Origin: Pseudomonas saliphila
Lineage (GTDB): Bacteria; Pseudomonadota; Gammaproteobacteria; Pseudomonadales; Pseudomonadaceae
Assembly: GCF_008638345.1 (NCBI RefSeq)
Contig: NZ_VTVA01000007.1
Location: 1-64,000 of the forward strand
Direction: 5' to 3'
DNA length: 64,000 bases
The translations under genes and the position numbers were made by a program. Shown here one piece after another: positions 6,731-15,631 of the stretch (position 1 is its first letter; every line of letters begins with the position of its first letter). The notes beneath the pieces were generated by a model. That model did not search any database. It worked only from the letters and a program-made list of their open reading frames with translations, and had not been told where the DNA came from.

Positions 6731-9073
6731 ATGAGTTGGTTACATAACAGCAAAACGCAGTTCAAAATCTACAATGGCCCGGCAGCTGGCTGGGGTGCGT
6801 TGCTGAGCGTTACCCATGCGTGGCTGAACAGCGAACAGCCCATCAAGAACATCAAAGCGTTGCTCAGAACCAATCAGCAGGGAGGCTTTGATTGCCCCGG
6901 TTGCGCCTGGGGTGATTCACCGGAATCCGGTGCGGTCAAATTCTGTGAAAATGGCGCCAAGGCGGTCAATTGGGAAGCGACCAGTCGCCGGGTGGACGCC
7001 GAGTTTTTCGCCCGGCATAGCGTCGCCCAATTACGTGAGCAGAGTGACTACTGGCTTGAGTACCAGGGACGCTTGACGGAACCGATGCGCTATGACGCAG
7101 CGACCGACCGATATCTCCCGATCAGTTGGGATGATGCTTTTGTGCTGATTGCGGGCCACCTCAACCATCTGGAATCTCCGGATCAGGCTGAATTTTATAC
7201 GTCGGGTCGCGCCAGCAACGAAGCGGCTTTTCTCTATCAGTTGTTCGCCCGTGCTTACGGTACCAACAATTTTCCCGATTGCTCGAACATGTGCCACGAG
7301 GCGAGCGGTGTAGCGCTGAACGGGAGTCTGGGGACGGGCAAGGGCACGGTGACCTTCGAAGACTTCGAGCACGCCGATGCCATATTCGTTCTGGGGCAGA
7401 ATCCCGGTACCAACCACCCGCGCATGCTTGAGCCGCTGCGGGATGCTGTCAGGCGCGGCGCGCAGGTGGTGTGTTTCAATCCATTGAAGGAGCGCGGGCT
7501 GGAGCGATTTCAGCATCCGCAGAAGATGTCGGAAATGCTCACCAACCGGTCGAAGGCGATGCATACGGACTTCTTTCGACCGGCGCTGGGTGGTGACATG
7601 GCCATCCTCCGGGGTATGGCGAAATACCTTCTGGCATGGGAAAGAGACGCGCAACGCCGCGGTGTTTCCGGCGTACTGGACGATGACTTCATTCTCATGC
7701 AGACCGATGGATTTGCCGCCTATCTGGAGGTGCTGGACGCCACTGGCTGGGAACACATTGTCGAGCAATCAGGCCTGAGTCTGGGTCAGATCGAGAGGGC
7801 CGCGAAGCTCTATTGCGAGGCGTCCAACGTCATCTTCTGCTGGGCAATGGGCATCACCCAACATCATCACGGCGTGGCGACTATTCAGGAAATAGTCAAC
7901 CTGCAGCTATTGCGCGGCAACGTCGGACGCCCCGGTGCTGGCCTCTGTCCGGTTCGCGGGCACAGCAATGTTCAAGGCGATCGCACCATGGGTATCAGCG
8001 AAAGACCGCCGCAGATATTTCTCGACCGGCTGGCGGAAAATTTCAGTTTCGAGCCGCCCCGCCATCCGGGCCACAACACAGTGGAGGCCATCGGCGCGAT
8101 GTTAAGCGGCTCCGCTCGTGTGTTCGTAGGTCTCGGTGGTAATTTTGCCCAAGCCACCCCAGACAGCCCTGTGACGCATCAGGCGTTGAGCAATTGCGAT
8201 CTGACGGTGCAGATTAGTACCAAACTAAATCGCAGTCATTTGATGGTCGGCAAGGAAGCGTTGATTTTGCCCTGTCTCGGCAGGACTGACATTGATCAAC
8301 AGGCAGCGGGCGCGCAGTGCGTGACCGTGGAAGACTCCTTCAGTATGGTTCACGCGTCCTTTGGTCAGCTTGAACCTGCATCCGATCAGATGCGTTCGGA
8401 GCCCTGGATCATAGCTGGGATAGCTCAAGCTACTCTGGGCGCACGGCCGGTTGACTGGCAGGCAATGCGAGATGATTATCGGTTGATCAGAGCCGCGATC
8501 GCTCAGGTCATACCGGGATTCGAAAATTTCGAGAATCGGCTCACAGGTCCTGGCGGTTTTCATTTATCCAACCCAGCCAGTTCGCGTGAGTGGCAGACCA
8601 GCACCGGAAAAACGCAGTTTTCCGCCAATGTTTTACCCATCAGTCTGATTCACGAGAAGGTTCATGCCAGTGGACGAACCCATGATTTGATCTTGCAAAG
8701 CCTCCGCTCACACGATCAGTACAACACAACTATCTATAGCTTGAATGATCGCTATCGGGGAGTTTCGGGGCAGCGTGAAGTCCTTTTCGTCAATCAGAAG
8801 GATATCGACAGGTTGGGCTTTGAGGCGGCTCAGAAAGTAGATCTGGTTTCACTCTGGGATGATGATGTTGAGCGAAGGGTAAAAGGTTTTACGCTGCTTC
8901 CCTACGATATTCCGGAAGGGCAGGCTGCGGCCTATTACCCAGAGGTCAATCCGCTGGTGCCGCTGGATAGTTACGGTATTGACAGCTTCACGCCAGCATC
9001 GAAGTTCATACCGATCAAGCTTTATCCGAGTGATTTCGGATCGAAGCATCAATTAAGGTTTGTCCATGGATAG
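6731..9073 (+). CDS. FdhF/YdeP-family molybdopterin oxidoreductase
   Basis: 780 residues. KIYNGPAAGWGAL at the N-terminus and FDCPGCAWGD...FCENGAKAV are hallmarks of the YdeP branch of the formate-dehydrogenase/DMSO-reductase superfamily. The molybdenum-cofactor region includes PISWDDAF, YTSGRASNEAA and FPDCSNMCHEASG (about 180-195). The C-terminal molydopterin-dinucleotide-binding domain starts near 620 (LILQSLRSHDQYNTTIYS). The length agrees with YdeP (about 760). The family is cytoplasmic and linked to acid resistance in E. coli; its substrate is unclear. The following MFS gene overlaps its end by 8 bp but is broken. No strong ribosome site precedes the chosen ATG, so the start is uncertain. 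Confidence 0.85.
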   Translation: MSWLHNSKTQFKIYNGPAAGWGALLSVTHAWLNSEQPIKNIKALLRTNQQGGFDCPGCAWGDSPESGAVKFCENGAKAVNWEATSRRVDAEFFARHSVAQLREQSDYWLEYQGRLTEPMRYDAATDRYLPISWDDAFVLIAGHLNHLESPDQAEFYTSGRASNEAAFLYQLFARAYGTNNFPDCSNMCHEASGVALNGSLGTGKGTVTFEDFEHADAIFVLGQNPGTNHPRMLEPLRDAVRRGAQVVCFNPLKERGLERFQHPQKMSEMLTNRSKAMHTDFFRPALGGDMAILRGMAKYLLAWERDAQRRGVSGVLDDDFILMQTDGFAAYLEVLDATGWEHIVEQSGLSLGQIERAAKLYCEASNVIFCWAMGITQHHHGVATIQEIVNLQLLRGNVGRPGAGLCPVRGHSNVQGDRTMGISERPPQIFLDRLAENFSFEPPRHPGHNTVEAIGAMLSGSARVFVGLGGNFAQATPDSPVTHQALSNCDLTVQISTKLNRSHLMVGKEALILPCLGRTDIDQQAAGAQCVTVEDSFSMVHASFGQLEPASDQMRSEPWIIAGIAQATLGARPVDWQAMRDDYRLIRAAIAQVIPGFENFENRLTGPGGFHLSNPASSREWQTSTGKTQFSANVLPISLIHEKVHASGRTHDLILQSLRSHDQYNTTIYSLNDRYRGVSGQREVLFVNQKDIDRLGFEAAQKVDLVSLWDDDVERRVKGFTLLPYDIPEGQAAAYYPEVNPLVPLDSYGIDSFTPASKFIPIKLYPSDFGSKHQLRFVHG

Positions 9074-9859
9074 GCCAGTAAGTCGCTACCTGCCAGGATT
9101 TATGCGCGAAAGGCCTCGGTTGGCTATGTTTATGCTTCTGGCTATCGCTGTATCAGGGTTTGGCCAGACCTTCTTTCTCGGTTTTTGGCGTCCACATTCG
9201 AGACGGGCTGTCTCCCAACAACGCGGATTATGCTTTTTATTACAGCACAGCCACTTTGGGCTCCGCAACTCTGTTGCTTAAAGCCGGGCCCTGGGTAGAT
9301 GGCTGTCGCAAAGTCAGCCGACACCGGAACAGTCTCGATCCTCAACAGGTCACTCGGCGCATGTCACCCGCGCAACAGCAAGGCTGGACGGTGTCGGAAT
9401 TGGCCAGGCGTTTGCCGGATTTGCTGCAGGTCACTTATTCAGTTCGCTGCTGGCAGGACCGCTGGTTGACAGGCTTGGTGCTCAGCATTCCTTGCCATTT
9501 ACGCTGTTGCCTATGATTCTGGGCTTATTGTGTCTGGCATTAACAAAAGCCAGTTGGACGCCCTATGCTTCTTGGGGCTGACCGGCGTAAATCTTGGATT
9601 AGCTGGTACCGCGAGCGGGGTACTCTGGCCCGAGCGATACGGAATCACCCACATGGGTGCTATCCGGTCTGTGGCCCATGCTGCGCTTGTGGTAGCTACG
9701 GCGGTTTCTCCTATTACTATTGGTTTGCTGTTAGATTTGTTATTGGTAACCCCTCAATCCTTGGCGGGTTACCTAACTTTAGGCTCAAGCTTGGCTGCAG
9801 CGCTGGCATGGACCTCCGGAAGCCCTTCTGAAGGGAAGCGCTCCGAGGCGCGTTACTAA
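9066..9859 (+). pseudogene. Frameshifted MFS transporter remnant
   Basis: The ATG at 9066 overlaps the molybdoenzyme stop. The first frame gives MDRPVSRYLPGFMRERPRL and a first membrane helix. A one-base loss near 9183 moves the continuation (VFGVHIRDGLSPNNADYAFY) to another frame. The region 9300-9410 is scrambled, GFAAGHLFSSLLAGPLVDRL appears in a third frame, and a further shift near 9576 leads to GVNLGLAGTASGVLWPERYG and the last helices. An MFS carrier of about 400 residues would need more than 1.1 kb, so the middle has also been lost. The carrier was presumably cotranscribed with the YdeP-like enzyme. Confidence 0.8.
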
Positions 9860-9919
9860 TGTCAGAAGCGATTTGATCGTTTTACTCCGGCTGCTTTTTT
9901 CGTTGCTGTTGAGAGCGCA

Positions 9920-10294
9920 CTAACTTTCGCTGATGCAGCTGGCTACTAATTTGTGACCGTCCGGGTCACGTATGTAGGCTGCATACACATTTGGTCCCAC
10001 GTCCCGAAACCCTGGGGCGCCGGCGTCAGTGCCTCCCCTTTGCAGGGCACGTTTGTGAAATTCATCCACTGAGGCTCGGTCCGCTGCTGCAAAGCCTACT
10101 GTCAAGCCGTTACCTACACTGGCTGCGTTGCCATCCGACGGCGTTAGGACTACGAAGCGCGGGCCTGCGCCACCCCAGAGAGATGCCGTTTCCTTGTTGC
10201 CGAGGTTTTCATAACCCAGTGCATCAAGCACTGAATCATAGAAGGTGCGAGCTCTGGGTAGGTCGTTGGTACCTACAGTGACGTGTGAAAACAT
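9920..10294 (-). CDS. VOC-family (glyoxalase-like) protein
   Basis: 124 residues from the ATG at 10294, with AGGAGA 6-7 nt upstream. MFSHVTVGTNDLPRARTFYD opens the first beta-alpha-beta-beta-beta module and NVYAAYIRDPDGHKL closes the second. His4 and the late acidic/His positions resemble metal ligands of the superfamily. It is the last gene of the three-gene Rieske operon, 73 bp after the iron-site subunit. It may act as a lyase, isomerase or ring-cleavage enzyme on the oxygenase product; this is inferred only from position. Confidence 0.75.
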   Translation of the reverse strand: MFSHVTVGTNDLPRARTFYDSVLDALGYENLGNKETASLWGGAGPRFVVLTPSDGNAASVGNGLTVGFAAADRASVDEFHKRALQRGGTDAGAPGFRDVGPNVYAAYIRDPDGHKLVASCISES

Positions 10295-10367
10295 AGGCAG
10301 TTCTCCTGGTTGGAGCGCGTTACATGGCGCCCAGTTGATCACAAGGTTTCTCGGGCGCGCGGAGGAT

Positions 10368-11405
10368 TTAGCCATCCATGCCTAGCAATGTGGTGATGTC
10401 ACGTCCCGGTTCCGCATCAGTACCGTAGGAAAAGTCCCCCCGGCGCTGGCGCTTAGCCAGTTGTTCCATCTGGTAGCGGTATCGGGTGCCAGGTGCATCG
10501 AAGCGAGAATGCAGGTCACGCCTGTCTGATTCATCCAGATAACGTTGATTCTGCGGACGTACCACCGAGTTGTCTTGAGGCTGGATGATGTAATTGATTC
10601 GCGGCATCAAATAGCGAAAAGGAGAGGGCGCAGCGGTGGTATTGAAAGTAACGTCGCAACGGGAGCGATGCCGTCCCACCGGCAAAAACGGTTGCAGATT
10701 GGGAACGTCGTAACCAGGTCGAAATCGGGGGTAGGAAATGCAGACATTGCTGCGCAAGTGAATATGCAGCACAGCACGGAAATCCTGATACTTGGCGCGT
10801 ATCCCACCCACCCAGCGCATCACCGGCGCGACTGACTTTTGCGTGACCATACGGGTTCTGGTTACCGTCTCGGACGTCCATTCGACTTCGACGACGTCGG
10901 ATTCGGAGATGCCGTCGCCTATGGTATTGGCATGCAGGAAATCGGCGTGGGTCAGGTCTATGAGGTTTTCCACCGAGAGCGCCGATGAGGCGTCGAACCG
11001 GACAGTCCGCTGCGTGTAGCCCGGAATATTGCCGTCCAGGGGCAAGAAGGGGATATGCGGCAGCAGCTGAATATCTGCGTGATCGGGGTTGCCATACCAC
11101 GCCCAGATATAGCCGTAGCGTTCGATGACAGGATAGCTGCCGGAACCTCCGGTGAAGGCGCTGCTGGCGTGGCGCAGGGCTGCCAGCCGCGATGGATGGA
11201 ACTCGGCCGCCTGAGATATACCGTTTTCACGCCAGAGAAAATAAGGCTGGGAGTGGATGATCCGGCGGATGGGCCTTGAGCTCACGTCGCGACTGTGCGA
11301 GACCGGAAACCAGGTATCGTGCAGATCATAATTGACCGGAGTCCAGTCTGAGGGACGCTTGCTGCGCTGCCCTGCGACAGTGTCGTTGGTGGATACAGTG
11401 TGCAT
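10368..11405 (-). CDS. Rieske-oxygenase-like subunit with iron site but no Rieske cluster
   Basis: 345 residues from the ATG at 11405, with AAGGAG 8 nt upstream. The C-terminal catalytic domain has ENLIDLTHADFLHANT: Asn147, Asp150, His153 and His158 match the N-x2-D-x2-H-x4-H signature of the mononuclear iron site. QDNSVVRPQNQ (Asp278) matches the distal Asp region. The N-terminal domain aligns with a Rieske fold (TWFPVSHSRDV... YGYIWAWYGNP), but the CxH and CxxH cluster ligands are absent; the stretch reads EFHPSRLAALRHASSAF. It therefore could hold iron and activate oxygen only with electrons from another cluster. The upstream gene encodes a Rieske protein with the opposite defect, so a mixed complex is likely. 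Confidence 0.8.
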   Translation of the reverse strand: MHTVSTNDTVAGQRSKRPSDWTPVNYDLHDTWFPVSHSRDVSSRPIRRIIHSQPYFLWRENGISQAAEFHPSRLAALRHASSAFTGGSGSYPVIERYGYIWAWYGNPDHADIQLLPHIPFLPLDGNIPGYTQRTVRFDASSALSVENLIDLTHADFLHANTIGDGISESDVVEVEWTSETVTRTRMVTQKSVAPVMRWVGGIRAKYQDFRAVLHIHLRSNVCISYPRFRPGYDVPNLQPFLPVGRHRSRCDVTFNTTAAPSPFRYLMPRINYIIQPQDNSVVRPQNQRYLDESDRRDLHSRFDAPGTRYRYQMEQLAKRQRRGDFSYGTDAEPGRDITTLLGMDG

Positions 11406-11426
11406 TGTGAATTCTCCTTGGGACAA

Positions 11427-12368
11427 TCAGACGGCGGCGCGTACAGGAATCAGCGATTGATCGCGTAGCCGGTCCAAGTCACGGGAGGGTGCTACCAGCA
11501 GAGCGGCTAACGCTTCGCCATCGACATGGGAGTGCACCCGAAAAGGTGGGCGTTGTGCCCGGCGCGCTGCACGCCAGCGCAGCGGTGCAACGCCGCCCTC
11601 GCTTCGGTGCAGAAAGCCTCGCCAACAGAGACTGGTGGTACCGCGTCGGTTGGCTCCCGAGGCAATGAAAACGGTACACAGCGGCGTTTCCTCCTCGGTG
11701 AGAAGGTCGACGCGAATGTCTCCTCCGCATACAGGAACGGACGTACGGACGATCAGGGGATAGTCGACAACGAATTGCGGCGGCAGTACCTTGGTAGACC
11801 AGACTGCACCTCGATCAAGGACCAGATGGTTATCCTTCAGACAGGGATCGCCCAGAAAGAAATCGGTCATCCTTACCGCATCAAAACTGATCAGGCAGTG
11901 GGGTCCATCAAGCATTGCGGCGAGATATTCCTCGTGCTGAATACTGACGGTGGCCGCACCGGTATATTCGCGACCTTCGGGCAGATAAGTTGCCGCAGGC
12001 ACCGACTCGTTCGGCTCATCTTCTCCTAACCAGACGTGAACAAATCCGTTTCGTTCAGCCACCGAGTAGGCTCGCGCAGCATATCGGGCAGGCACTCGTT
12101 CATTGGCGTGCAGGTTGGGTATCGCCGTGCAAGCGCCGCTGGCGCCGTCAAATGTCCAGCCATGGTAGCCACACTGGATTCCGCTCTCTACAACGCAGCC
12201 AAGGGATAGGGGCACGCGGCGGTGGGGGCAGCGATCTTCCAATGCAAACGCCTGACCTTGCCTATCCCGAAACAAGGCTAGCTCCTCGCCATTGCAGACG
12301 ACTGCCAGGGGTTTTCCATTGTTTACGGCCTCGGACAAAGCCGAAGCCCACCAAGCGTTATCAGCCAT
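11427..12368 (-). CDS. Rieske [2Fe-2S] oxygenase-like subunit with incomplete iron site
   Basis: 313 residues from the ATG at 12368, with GAGG 9 nt upstream. The N-terminal Rieske domain is intact: Cys47-x-His49 (DRCPHRRVPLSLG) and Cys66-x2-His69 (CGYHGW). In the catalytic domain LDGPHCLISF aligns with D-x2-H-x4-H: Asp154 and His157 remain, but the second His is Phe162. The C-terminal RDLDRLRDQ may supply the distal Asp. With one His missing this subunit probably cannot bind catalytic iron normally but can carry electrons. It is 21 bp upstream of the iron-site subunit and divergent from a ferredoxin gene. Confidence 0.8.
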   Translation of the reverse strand: MADNAWWASALSEAVNNGKPLAVVCNGEELALFRDRQGQAFALEDRCPHRRVPLSLGCVVESGIQCGYHGWTFDGASGACTAIPNLHANERVPARYAARAYSVAERNGFVHVWLGEDEPNESVPAATYLPEGREYTGAATVSIQHEEYLAAMLDGPHCLISFDAVRMTDFFLGDPCLKDNHLVLDRGAVWSTKVLPPQFVVDYPLIVRTSVPVCGGDIRVDLLTEEETPLCTVFIASGANRRGTTSLCWRGFLHRSEGGVAPLRWRAARRAQRPPFRVHSHVDGEALAALLVAPSRDLDRLRDQSLIPVRAAV

Positions 12369-12557
12369 CAAGGTCTACCTCGTTGTTGTTGTTTTAGTGT
12401 TGTTCTTGAGAGAAATGCCTGTGATCACTTTAGGCGTGGCTGGGAATATTATCCAATAATAATAAACAGATATATGATAAGTGTTCAAATGCGTTCCGAG
12501 GTCGGGCATCATGGCAATAGTGATTTATTACCGTTACCCACGCGCAGGGACTCCCGC
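12369..12557. promoter_or_regulatory. Divergent promoter region of Rieske operon and ferredoxin
   Basis: The spacer between the two divergent starts is AT-rich around 12450-12480. It contains an 8-bp perfect palindrome GTGATCAC at 12421-12428. It must hold the promoters of both units; no unambiguous -35/-10 pair was assigned. Confidence 0.35.
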
Positions 12558-12881
12558 ATGCCAACTGTGATTTTTAACTTTGCTGACGGTCGTCAACGTA
12601 CTGTAGAGGCCGTTGCAGGCCAGACGCTCATGCAGGCTGCGGTTAGCAGCGGTCTGGAAGGAATCCTGGGCGACTGTGGTGGGGTGTGTCAGTGTGCCAC
12701 CTGCCACATTTATATTGACCAGTCATGGCTGGACAAACTGGCTGAAAAGGATGGTATGGAAGATGACATGCTTGAAGGTACCGCTGCTCCCCGGCTTGCA
12801 CAGAGCCGCCTGGGCTGTTGCGTGATACTGGAGGCTGTGCATGAGGGCATGGTGGTGACTTTTCCACCAACACAAATCTGA
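12558..12881 (+). CDS. Adrenodoxin-type [2Fe-2S] ferredoxin
   Basis: 107 residues from the ATG at 12558 (MPTVIFNFADGRQ), which matches the family start; the longer frame from 12474 adds an unrelated tail. The cluster ligands follow the C-x5-C-x2-C pattern at Cys40, Cys46 and Cys49 (DCGGVCQCATC), with the fourth at Cys87 in SRLGCC. This class delivers electrons to P450s and to some Rieske oxygenases. The divergent Rieske pair is the nearest candidate partner; the P450 at 54150 is another. No ferredoxin reductase gene was found in the window. Confidence 0.85.
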   Translation: MPTVIFNFADGRQRTVEAVAGQTLMQAAVSSGLEGILGDCGGVCQCATCHIYIDQSWLDKLAEKDGMEDDMLEGTAAPRLAQSRLGCCVILEAVHEGMVVTFPPTQI

Positions 12882-12889
12882 TGAAAAGT

Positions 12890-12917
12890 GGCGCGGAGCC
12901 GTCCCCGGCTCCGCGCC
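12890..12917 (-). terminator. Strong hairpin terminator at the end of the leucine operon
   Basis: GGCGCGGAGCC and GGCTCCGCGCC form a perfect 11-bp stem with a 6-nt loop. On the minus strand the stem is followed by ACTTTTC, a short U-tract, after the thiolase stop. It lies between convergent ferredoxin and thiolase genes and may work on both strands. Confidence 0.7.
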
Positions 12918-12925
12918 GGCGCTGA

Positions 12926-14107
12926 TCAATCGCGCTCGACTGCCAGCGCGACGCCCTGACCACCACCGATACACAGCGTCGCCAGGCCTTTCTTGGCATC
13001 ACGTCGAGCCATTTCATAGATCAAGGTAACCAGCACACGGCAGCCGGATGCGCCGATGGGGTGACCCAGGGCGATAGCGCCGCCGTTGACGTTGACCTTT
13101 GACACGTCCCATTCCAGTTCCTTGCCGACCGACAGACACTGGGCGGCGAAGGCCTCGTTGGCTTCGATCAGATCCAGTTCCGCGATAGACCAGCCGGCTT
13201 TGCTCAGGCATTTCTTGCTGGCTGGCACCGGTCCGATACCCATGATCGCCGGATCCACCGCTGCGCTGGCATAGCCCTTGATACGAGCCAGCACCGGCAG
13301 ATTCAACGCCTTCGCTTTGTCCGCCGTCATGAGCATTACTGCCGCTGCGCCGTCATTCAGCGTCGACGCATTGCCGGCGGTGACGCTGCCGTCCTTCTTG
13401 AACGCCGGACGCAGGCCTGCCAGGCTGCATTCAGAGGTGTCGGCCCGGGGTTGCTCGTCGGTATCGAAGGCAACGGGATCGCCCTTGCGCTGGGGAATCA
13501 TCACCGGCGTGATTTCATCCTGGAAGCGGCCAGCGCTGATCGCCGCATTGGCGCGCTGCTGGGAAAGCAGGGCGTAGGCGTCCTGATCCTCACGGCTGAC
13601 CTGATACTGGCTTGCCAGGTTTTCGGCGGTGATGCCCATGTGGTAATCGTTGAAGGCGTCGATCAAACCGTCTTTCAGCAGGCTGTCTTCGAGCTGCGCA
13701 TGGCCCATGCGCAGGCCGGTGCGCGCCTTGGGCAGCACGTAGGGCGCGAGGCTCATGCTTTCCATGCCACCGGCAATGATGATCTCGGCGTCGCCACAGC
13801 GGATCGCCTGGATGGCCATGTGCACGGCCTTGAGGCCGGAGCCGCACAGCTTGTTCAGCGTCAGCGCCGGGGTGCTGAACGGCAGGCCGGCATTGATCGC
13901 CGATTGCCGGGCCGGGTTCTGGCCACAGCCAGCGGACAGCACCTGGCCGAGAATGACTTCATCAACCTGGCTGGCGTCCAGGCCGGTGCTGCTCATTAAC
14001 GAGCGGATAACGGTGGCGCCCAGTTCAACCGCGGGCACGTTGGCCAGCGCGCCTTGAAAACTACCGATGGCGGTACGCGTTGCTGCGACAATGACGACGT
14101 CTTGCAT
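12926..14107 (-). CDS. Acetyl-CoA C-acetyltransferase (thiolase)
   Basis: 393 residues from the ATG at 14107 with GGAG 8 nt upstream; the longer frame adds a non-family leader. The nucleophile Cys88 is in [20 protein letters not shown] supplies the His, and CIGGGQGVA near the C-terminus supplies the second Cys. It splits acetoacetyl-CoA into two acetyl-CoA, the last step of leucine breakdown after the CoA-transferase. It is the final gene of the operon. An intrinsic terminator lies immediately before its ribosome site, so its expression may be set by readthrough. Confidence 0.9.
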   Translation of the reverse strand: MQDVVIVAATRTAIGSFQGALANVPAVELGATVIRSLMSSTGLDASQVDEVILGQVLSAGCGQNPARQSAINAGLPFSTPALTLNKLCGSGLKAVHMAIQAIRCGDAEIIIAGGMESMSLAPYVLPKARTGLRMGHAQLEDSLLKDGLIDAFNDYHMGITAENLASQYQVSREDQDAYALLSQQRANAAISAGRFQDEITPVMIPQRKGDPVAFDTDEQPRADTSECSLAGLRPAFKKDGSVTAGNASTLNDGAAAVMLMTADKAKALNLPVLARIKGYASAAVDPAIMGIGPVPASKKCLSKAGWSIAELDLIEANEAFAAQCLSVGKELEWDVSKVNVNGGAIALGHPIGASGCRVLVTLIYEMARRDAKKGLATLCIGGGQGVALAVERD

Positions 14108-14119
14108 GATCTTTTCTCC

Positions 14120-14155
14120 AAAAAAAAACGTGGCTACCGCAATGGAAAGCCACGT
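14120..14155 (-). terminator. Intrinsic terminator/attenuator directly upstream of thiolase
   Basis: On the minus strand ACGTGGCT...AGCCACGT forms an 8-bp stem with a 12-nt loop, followed by nine U residues (14120-14128). The thiolase ribosome site begins directly after the U-tract, leaving no room for a downstream promoter. Thiolase mRNA must therefore pass through or start before this element. Confidence 0.75.
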
Positions 14156-14243
14156 AAAACCTTCAACGGGCAGCACTCCCAGTGCAGCTTGGTCAGCTAC
14201 TCTGGAAATCAGTGAAGCCTACCCCGTAGGGCAGTAGGGCAGG

Positions 14244-14894
14244 CTAGTGTTTGCTTTGGTATTGCTCGGTCAGCACCGGGCAGCCGGTCGCTTCCTGCAA
14301 TGCCTGGACGGTGATGCCGGGCGCCAGTTCAAGCAGCGCCAGGCCGGCGTCGGTAATGTCCAGCACAGCCAGATCGGTGATGATCCGGGTGACCACGCCA
14401 AGGCCGGTCAGGGGAAGGTCGCACTGCTTGAGAATCTTCGGGCTGCCGTCTTTGGCGTTGTGCTCCATCAGCACCACGACGCGCTTGACGCCGGCGACCA
14501 GATCCATCGCGCCGCCCATACCCTTGACCATCTTGCCGGGAATCATCCAGTTAGCCAGATCGCCTTTCTCCGACACCTGCATCGCACCCAGGATCGCCAG
14601 GTTGATATGTCCGCCACGGATCATGGCGAAGGAGTCGGCATTGTCGAAGAAGCTGCTGCCGGGCAGGCTGGTAACAGTCTGCTTGCCGGCGTTGATCAGG
14701 TCTGGATCGACCTTGTCGTCCTCGGGGAAGGGGCCGATGCCGAGCAGACCGTTCTCGCTCTGCAGCCACACATCCATGCCTTCGGGAATATAGTTGGCCA
14801 CCAGCGTAGGCAGCCCGATGCCAAGGTTTACGTAAAAGCCGTCAGCCAATTCCTGAGCAGCTCGTTGCGCCATTTGTTCGCGTGTCCAGGCCAT
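14244..14894 (-). CDS. 3-oxoacid CoA-transferase subunit B
   Basis: 216 residues from the ATG at 14894 with GGAG 9 nt upstream; an in-frame TTG two codons earlier is less likely. [15 protein letters not shown] and the catalytic-Glu motif SENGLLG (Glu47) identify the beta subunit of family I CoA-transferases. With subunit A it moves CoA from succinyl-CoA or acyl-CoA to acetoacetate, making acetoacetyl-CoA for the next gene. The start is 2 bp after the subunit A stop. Scot-like and Ato-like enzymes cannot be separated by sequence alone. Confidence 0.9.
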   Translation of the reverse strand: MAWTREQMAQRAAQELADGFYVNLGIGLPTLVANYIPEGMDVWLQSENGLLGIGPFPEDDKVDPDLINAGKQTVTSLPGSSFFDNADSFAMIRGGHINLAILGAMQVSEKGDLANWMIPGKMVKGMGGAMDLVAGVKRVVVLMEHNAKDGSPKILKQCDLPLTGLGVVTRIITDLAVLDITDAGLALLELAPGITVQALQEATGCPVLTEQYQSKH

Positions 14895-14896
14895 GA

Positions 14897-15595
14897 TCAA
14901 GCGCTCCGTGTGGTACGTTTTTCGATACGTTTTTCCGGATTGGCATTGAGCACAATCCGCTGCACATAGATTCCCGGCAGGTGAATCTGATCGGGATCGA
15001 GCGCGCCGGTTTCGACGATTTCCTCGACCTCGACAATGCAGATCTTGCCGGCCGTCGCCGCCAGGGGGTTGAAGTTGCGCGCGGTCTTGTTGAACACCAG
15101 ATTGCCGGATTTATCAGCCTTCCAGGCTTTGACCAGCGCTACGTCAGCTATCAGCGAGGTTTCCATGACGTACCACTCACCGTTGAACTGGCGGGTTTCC
15201 TTCCCTTCGGCGATCAGCGTGCCGTAGCCGGTCCGGGTATAGAAGGCCGGAATCCCGGCGCCACCGGCGCGCAGCTTTTCCGCCAGGGTACCCTGGGGCG
15301 TGAACTCCAGCTCCAGCTCGCCTGACAGGTACTGGCGCTCGAACTCCTTGTTCTCGCCGACATAGGACGACACCATCTTGCGGATCTGGCGGGATTCGAG
15401 CAGCAGCCCAAGCCCGAAACCGTCAACGCCAGCGTTGTTGCTGATAACGGTAAGATCCTTCTTCTGCGTATCGCGCAGGGCTTCGATCAGCGCTTCGGGA
15501 ATACCGCACAACCCGAACCCGCCGACCGCCAGGGTCATGTCGTCTTCGACAAGCCCGGCGAGGGCCTCCCGAGCGTTAGGATAGATTTTGTTCAT
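14897..15595 (-). CDS. 3-oxoacid CoA-transferase subunit A
   Basis: 232 residues. The glycine-rich [17 protein letters not shown] near residue 24 and [15 protein letters not shown] are typical of the alpha subunit of succinyl-CoA:3-ketoacid or acetoacetate CoA-transferase. AGGAG lies 11 nt before the ATG. It forms a heteromer with the next gene product. The partner position right after HMG-CoA lyase places it at acetoacetate activation. Confidence 0.9.
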   Translation of the reverse strand: MNKIYPNAREALAGLVEDDMTLAVGGFGLCGIPEALIEALRDTQKKDLTVISNNAGVDGFGLGLLLESRQIRKMVSSYVGENKEFERQYLSGELELEFTPQGTLAEKLRAGGAGIPAFYTRTGYGTLIAEGKETRQFNGEWYVMETSLIADVALVKAWKADKSGNLVFNKTARNFNPLAATAGKICIVEVEEIVETGALDPDQIHLPGIYVQRIVLNANPEKRIEKRTTRSA

Positions 15596-15631
15596 TGTTA
15601 TAGATGCTCCTATTCCCGTTAAAGTCTGTCG

